Of a DNA stretch of 64,000 bases, positions 59,777 through 64,000 are shown piece after piece (positions within the stretch are counted from its first letter, which is position 1; each line of letters opens with the position of its first letter). The stretch is taken from contig NZ_AP025491.1 in the NCBI RefSeq assembly GCF_024347495.1, forward strand, positions 434,001-498,000, read 5' to 3'. The notes under the pieces are model-generated. The model was not told where the DNA came from, searched no databases, and saw only the letters and a program-made list of their open reading frames with translations. The stretch is from Vibrio gallaecicus (GTDB lineage: Bacteria; Pseudomonadota; Gammaproteobacteria; Enterobacterales; Vibrionaceae). The position numbers were made by a program, and so were the translations under genes.

Positions 59777-61495
59777 TTAGAACTTCGCGGCTACTTCAAA
59801 TTCCATCGCTTCGCCCGTTGATGGGTGGGTAAACTTTAAGTATCCAGCATGCAGATATAAGCGATCACGTTTAAAGCCATACAAATCATCGCCAGTAATC
59901 GGCAGACCTAAGCCATTTACATGGGCGCAATGGACTCGCAATTGGTGGGTTCGCCCCGTTTTCGGGTAAAGGTGCACTTTTGTTGTTGGAGGCATTGTTG
60001 CTTTATTCCTAGCAACCACTTCCCATTTTGTTTCCGCTGTGCGTCCGTGCTGGTGGCAAACGAGTTGTCTTGGTCTGTCTGTCATATCACCGCGCAGAGG
60101 TAAATTAATCGTGCCAGAATCATTTTCAATTAACCCATCAATAAGAGCGGTGTAACGTTTTTCTACCGTGCGGTCGATAAACTGCTTCTGTATATGTTTA
60201 TTTGCTTCAGCAGTCAGAGCCAATACAAGTAAGCCTGAAGTCGACATATCTAGCCTATGAACAATCAAAGGGCCCGTTGCTTTTGGGTAAAGAGCTTTAA
60301 CGCGAGTATAGATAGAATCTTCAATAAACTTACCCGGCACAGAAAGGAACTCCTCGGGTTTATTGACGACAATAAAATCCGTATCTTCATAGATGATATC
60401 AAAGGTTTTCCCTACGGATGGCGTCACTATAAGTGGGTTTTCATCCAACTCTACTCCTTCAAGCATATGTTCCAGTATTTCAAAGCACTTACTTTGGCAC
60501 ACTGGGTATAGGTTTTTGTGCTGTCTCACTTCCGCCTGCGGTGGTGTACCCCACCAAAACTCAGTTAATGCAACTGGCGTGAGGTTATGTTGAAAGGCGT
60601 AATTTAGTAATTTGGGGCAACAGCAGTCTCCAGTGCCAGGAATAGCAGTTTGTCCGTTAAGTGATCGTTCATTAGGTGATTGCTCATCTAGTACTTGCCC
60701 ACTGAGTAACTTATCGAGGGACTTTATATGACCATATTGATTATGGAACTGGTAGTCTGCTAATCGAGCATGATCTAATGATTGCTCCAATTTCTCTCTT
60801 GCTTCCTCAATAGAGCTGATAGCAAGTTTTTGATCTTCTAACTGCGTTTTAGCATGCTCAATTTGATTGTTAAGCTGCGTTTTTAGCGATTTTAATTCAC
60901 GCTTCTCTTGGCTACTTTGAATGCCTAATTGCCTAATGAGCTCGGCAAGTTCGGGTTCTGAGAGGTCTTGCTCAGCCTGTTTTCGAGTCGCTTTTCTAAG
61001 GGTTTTACTTTCAGATATTTGTTGCTGTTTTTGTTTTAATGCGAGTTCAGCTTGAACTTGGGTTGTTTTCAGTTGGTCGACGAGCTGTGCAAGAATCCCC
61101 TGCTTCTCTAGGTTATCGAGTTGTTCCGTTAACTTCACCAAGCTTTCAAAATGATGTTGATGTTCTTGTTGAAACTTTATTGCATCAAAAATGGCAGGAA
61201 CAAATGGTATGTCATTTAATCGGTCACTTAGCTGAGGCTGTAAATCTAACCCTGAAAACGCAGAGAGATAACCTAATTCACCTTGTGTATTACGAACAAC
61301 TAACACAGCGTATAAATTACCAATAGCACTGTCATCTACGCTGATCGCAGTAAGACGGTCCTGCAACATAGACGCTGCAATATTGGCAATAGGGTGGGGG
61401 GTATAGTAATAAGGAAAAGTGAAACGCTTTGGCAACGTGAAATGACTGCTTAAAGGCAGAGGAATAAAGCAGTTCATTGGTTTAGGCATCGACAT
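59777..61495 (-). CDS. large RluA-family RNA pseudouridine synthase
   Basis: A 572-residue protein. The C-terminal 220 residues are an RluA-type catalytic domain with the active Asp in IVHRLDMSTSGLLVLAL (HRLD), FIVVNKPEEFLSVPG and TGRTHQLRVHCAH. The N-terminal half is an extra domain with a coiled coil (about 130-250, Gln/Leu/Glu-rich) and a Cys-rich loop (GDCCCPKLLNYAF; PVCQSKCFEIL) that may bind zinc. This long form is seen in vibrios and related bacteria; it differs from plain RluA/C/D of about 220-330 residues. The target RNA position is unknown. Confidence 0.88.
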   Translation of the reverse strand: MSMPKPMNCFIPLPLSSHFTLPKRFTFPYYYTPHPIANIAASMLQDRLTAISVDDSAIGNLYAVLVVRNTQGELGYLSAFSGLDLQPQLSDRLNDIPFVPAIFDAIKFQQEHQHHFESLVKLTEQLDNLEKQGILAQLVDQLKTTQVQAELALKQKQQQISESKTLRKATRKQAEQDLSEPELAELIRQLGIQSSQEKRELKSLKTQLNNQIEHAKTQLEDQKLAISSIEEAREKLEQSLDHARLADYQFHNQYGHIKSLDKLLSGQVLDEQSPNERSLNGQTAIPGTGDCCCPKLLNYAFQHNLTPVALTEFWWGTPPQAEVRQHKNLYPVCQSKCFEILEHMLEGVELDENPLIVTPSVGKTFDIIYEDTDFIVVNKPEEFLSVPGKFIEDSIYTRVKALYPKATGPLIVHRLDMSTSGLLVLALTAEANKHIQKQFIDRTVEKRYTALIDGLIENDSGTINLPLRGDMTDRPRQLVCHQHGRTAETKWEVVARNKATMPPTTKVHLYPKTGRTHQLRVHCAHVNGLGLPITGDDLYGFKRDRLYLHAGYLKFTHPSTGEAMEFEVAAKF

Positions 61496-61706
61496 TAAAA
61501 ATAACTCAAATCGCGAAGTTAGCTAGAGCAGTATTGTTGACGAATTTGAAAGGAATGAGAAGCCAAAAATCTAGGTTCATGATAATTGGCCTCTGTTATT
61601 AATCGGCTTTTGTTAGCAAATGGATTCTTGTCCCTAACCTTATCCTGGTGAGGAGCTAAATCTTAGTTAAGCAAGATCTAGAGTCGAGACAAAAACTTAA
61701 ACGAGT

Positions 61707-62327
61707 TTAAGCAGAATGTTCTATCTCGATTGCATTCGCTTTATGATAAGTCGCATGCGACTGTATTTGCTTAGCGTACAGCTCAATATTTGGATAAAGG
61801 TGCATCGAACCATTGGCTTCTAGAATTTCGATAATGAATGACATCATGAAATCTGCGCCAGTTAATTGCTCTGCAACTAAATATGTCTTCCCTTCAAGAG
61901 AGTCATTCACATATGACATCACTTTTGAGGTTTCAATATCAGCATAGTCATTAAGAAAGTTTGTTTCACAGCCATCTTTGAGTACAAATACTTTTAACAA
62001 CAGAGGCAAAATGCCTGAGCTTTCTGCAAAGTGAAGCCATTGAGAATATTCCACATACTCTGATGTCCCGCGGTTTGGTGAAAATTTGCCCGCGCCATAT
62101 TTATCAATTAGGTATTCTGTGATTGCCCCTGATTCCGTAATAACAACGCCGTTGTCTTCAATTACAGGGGATTTACCCAATGGGTGTACTGCTTTTAGTT
62201 CTGGTGGCGCTAGAAACGTGACACTGTCTCTTTGGTAAGGTTTGATTTGGTAGTCAACGCCGAGTTCTTCCAAAAGCCAAATGATTCGTTTTGATCGCGA
62301 TTTGTTCAGGTGGTGTAATGTAATCAT
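61707..62327 (-). CDS. glutathione S-transferase
   Basis: A 206-residue GST. The thioredoxin-like N-terminal domain is at 1-80 (LHHLNKSRSKRIIWLLEELGVDY, split as LHHLNKSRSKRI / IWLLEELGVDY; GKSPVIEDNG; ITESGAITEYLID), where the glutathione-binding SxAI element reads ESGAI. A helical C-terminal domain follows. It is the gene after the MDR reductase on the same strand, 34 bases apart, so probably in one operon for detoxification of electrophiles. Confidence 0.87.
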   Translation of the reverse strand: MITLHHLNKSRSKRIIWLLEELGVDYQIKPYQRDSVTFLAPPELKAVHPLGKSPVIEDNGVVITESGAITEYLIDKYGAGKFSPNRGTSEYVEYSQWLHFAESSGILPLLLKVFVLKDGCETNFLNDYADIETSKVMSYVNDSLEGKTYLVAEQLTGADFMMSFIIEILEANGSMHLYPNIELYAKQIQSHATYHKANAIEIEHSA

Positions 62328-62361
62328 GTGTTGTCTTCTTATATTCGTTAGCGATTAGAAT

Positions 62362-63393
62362 TTACTTTGCTTCGTTGGTTTTAATTACAAGCTTTCCGAA
62401 GTTTTTACCTTCTAATAAACCCATGAAAGATTCAGGTGCATTTTCTAGCCCGTCAATCATGTGTTCACGATAATGAATTTTTCCTTGTGCAAGCCACTCA
62501 GTCATTTGGGTTGCAAATTCATTGTAGCGATGTGCGTAGTCATCAAAAATAATGAAGCCTTGCATCTTAATTCGTTTAATAAGTAGAGTTGCAACAAGGC
62601 TAGACATGCGATCAGGTCCTTCAGGTAATGATGTCGCATTGTATTGAGAGATAAGACCACAAACTGGAATACGTGCGCCTGTATTTAATAAAGGCATTAC
62701 AGCATCAAAGACTTTGCCACCGACATTTTCAAAGTACACATCTATGCCTTTATCACATGCCGCTTCTAGTTGTTGTGCGAAGTCATCCGCTTTGTGGTCG
62801 ATACACTCATCAAACCCTAGAACTTCTTTAGCGTAACGACATTTTTCTTCACCACCAGCGACACCAATAACACGACAACCTTTTAGCTTACCAATTTGAC
62901 CAACCGTTGCTCCAACAGCTCCTGTTGCGGCAGCCACGACCAATGTATCACCTTGCTTTGGTTGACCAATATCTAGCAGACCCATGTAAGCGGTGAAACC
63001 AGGCATACCCATAATGCCAAGTGCGTATGACGGGTGAGAAGGTTGCTTACCTAGTTTGATAAGTCCTTCACCATCAGAAACACCGAAATCTTGCCAACCG
63101 GTGTAAGCGAGTACCCATTCTCCTGCTTCATAATCTGCATGCAGTGATTCCTCTACTTGGCAAACTGTCGCACCAACCATTACCTTATTAATAGCCACAG
63201 GGTCTGCGTAAGATTTTGCATCACTCATTCGCCCGCGCATGTATGGGTCTAGAGAAAGGTAAATACTGCGTAGTAACACTTCACCTGATTGAATACTTGG
63301 AGCAGTAATACTTTCTAATCGGAAGTTTGATTGGGTAGGTGCACCTTGTGGGCGAGATGCTAAAACGATTTGTCGGTTGGTTTGTTCAGTCAT
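62362..63393 (-). CDS. NADP-dependent MDR oxidoreductase (CurA/leukotriene B4 12-hydroxydehydrogenase-like)
   Basis: A 343-residue zinc-free medium-chain dehydrogenase. DPYMRGRMSDAKSY (about 48-61) and GMPGFTAYMGLLDIGQPK (about 128-145) are family landmarks, and the NADP-binding loop is AAATGAVGATVGQIGKL. These enzymes reduce alpha,beta-unsaturated ketones. With the GST downstream and a TetR regulator upstream, it fits an electrophile-stress operon. A palindromic operator lies 23 bases upstream of the start. Confidence 0.9.
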   Translation of the reverse strand: MTEQTNRQIVLASRPQGAPTQSNFRLESITAPSIQSGEVLLRSIYLSLDPYMRGRMSDAKSYADPVAINKVMVGATVCQVEESLHADYEAGEWVLAYTGWQDFGVSDGEGLIKLGKQPSHPSYALGIMGMPGFTAYMGLLDIGQPKQGDTLVVAAATGAVGATVGQIGKLKGCRVIGVAGGEEKCRYAKEVLGFDECIDHKADDFAQQLEAACDKGIDVYFENVGGKVFDAVMPLLNTGARIPVCGLISQYNATSLPEGPDRMSSLVATLLIKRIKMQGFIIFDDYAHRYNEFATQMTEWLAQGKIHYREHMIDGLENAPESFMGLLEGKNFGKLVIKTNEAK

Positions 63394-63415
63394 TGGATGT
63401 CCTATAAATTATAAT

Positions 63416-63430
63416 TAGACCAGTCGTCTA
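63416..63430 (-). promoter_or_regulatory. TetR-type operator upstream of the MDR/GST operon
   Basis: TAGAC-CAGTC-GTCTA, a perfect 5-5-5 inverted repeat of the form typical for NemR/AcrR-like TetR repressors (TAGACC...GTCTA). It lies between the TetR gene stop and the MDR start, so the adjacent TetR protein is the likely binder and electrophiles the likely inducers. Confidence 0.72.
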
Positions 63431-63534
63431 GTGGTTGTTCCTAAAAAATCCGCCAAGTATTTTTTTGTAAATAGCAGTGGCGGAATGTAGTCGTTATAAG
63501 CTGAAGTATGTTTTTTATATTCAGCTTACTTTTA

Positions 63535-64000
63535 TTAGATTGATTCGTGTAACAGCTTTTCTGTTGTGCGAAGAGCTAACTCTAAACTCTGCGTATTTTG
63601 GTTTAACTTGCTCAGTAAACTTGACCCTAACCATAAGGCATAGAGGGTTTGAGCTGTTTCCTGGCTATCTTTGACGCGTATTGAGCCATCTTGTACACCC
63701 GACTCGATGCACTCCTGAAGTGCAAAGGTGATCTGATCTGCACCTTGCAATAATGCCTTACGCATAGAGTCGGATAAATCCGATACTTCAGCGCTTAACT
63801 TAACGACTAAACATTTGTGGGCGTTACATGTCCCAGAGTTAACTGTAAGCCATTGAGTAAAATAATGGTTAAGACGTTGGTAATCTGAGCCATCACCATG
63901 AATCAAAATAGATTCAATACGAGTCATATATTGCTCGAAGTAATCTAAGATCAGTGCTTCACCAAATTGTTCTTTGGATTTGAAGTAATGGTAAAAAGAT
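63535..64000 (-). CDS. TetR family regulator, partial (5' end outside window)
   Basis: About 155 C-terminal residues of a TetR repressor that runs off the right edge. The frame continues upstream through SFYHYFKSKEQFGEALI, the classic end of the TetR HTH, so the DNA-binding domain is truncated by the window, not by mutation. The ligand domain has Cys residues (TCNAHKCLVV; ECIESG), in keeping with electrophile sensing by thiol modification as in NemR. It is upstream of, and on the same strand as, the MDR/GST genes, with the operator in between. Confidence 0.88.
   Translation of the reverse strand, partial: SFYHYFKSKEQFGEALILDYFEQYMTRIESILIHGDGSDYQRLNHYFTQWLTVNSGTCNAHKCLVVKLSAEVSDLSDSMRKALLQGADQITFALQECIESGVQDGSIRVKDSQETAQTLYALWLGSSLLSKLNQNTQSLELALRTTEKLLHESI

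Overview
The window is most likely from a Vibrio (gammaproteobacterium, Vibrionaceae). Supporting evidence is AT-rich DNA with short intergenic spacers, a TtpC-type TonB cluster of the kind known from Vibrio TonB2/TonB3 systems, a zur locus with a gamma carbonic anhydrase and a CobW GTPase, a PBPRA1643-type SEC-C protein, a MipA/OmpV protein and c-di-GMP enzymes. The species and the chromosome cannot be fixed from the sequence. There is no rRNA gene and no intact tRNA gene.

Layout. 1-811: gene-poor edge carrying a 45-bp copy of the 3' part of tRNA-Gly(UCC), probably the outer attachment site of an integrated element lying to the left. 860-3822: secreted DUF1800/DUF1501 pair. 4107-5211: two small genes. 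5304-18463 (all minus strand): the most unusual region. It holds a candidate RiPP cluster with YcaO and TfuA proteins, a giant kinase/cyclase-homology/ATPase/TPR protein of the TOMM kinase-cyclase type, an FHA-HTH protein, a bicovalent-type FAD oxidase, a thiamine-diphosphate decarboxylase, and a 66-codon gene with a GG-leader-like N-terminus at the head of the operon. 19009-20593: tail-collar-domain exported protein and a periplasmic solute-binding protein.

21099-33960: divergent, Fur-box-controlled import system. A dedicated TonB complex (DUF3450, TtpC, ExbB, ExbD, TonB, TPR) faces a TonB-dependent receptor, a YddA-type ABC protein, a lipoprotein M16 protease and a small exported protein. 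This is the gene set of the Pectobacterium Fus / E. coli YddAB-PqqL protein-import systems, with its own energising complex beside it.

34078-46980: AlkC-like repair protein, WYL regulator with a palindromic operator, split chromate transporter with a GntR regulator and a 24-bp palindrome, SOS-controlled umuDC, zinc-starvation locus (zur, gamma-CA, CobW), and an ABC-F gene preceded by a 26-codon leader ORF and four alternately pairing RNA segments, which suggests drug-inducible translational attenuation. 47128-54886: c-di-GMP and chemotaxis genes (HD-GYP, GGDEF, MCP). 55435-64000: BCCT carrier, small enzymes, MerR and TetR regulators, MipA/OmpV, a large RluA-type pseudouridine synthase, GST and an MDR reductase.

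Six intergenic short-unit tandem repeats (6-9 bp units, 5-10 copies) are scattered through the window. Two of them, 56 kb apart, share one 7-bp unit. They look like variable-number loci.
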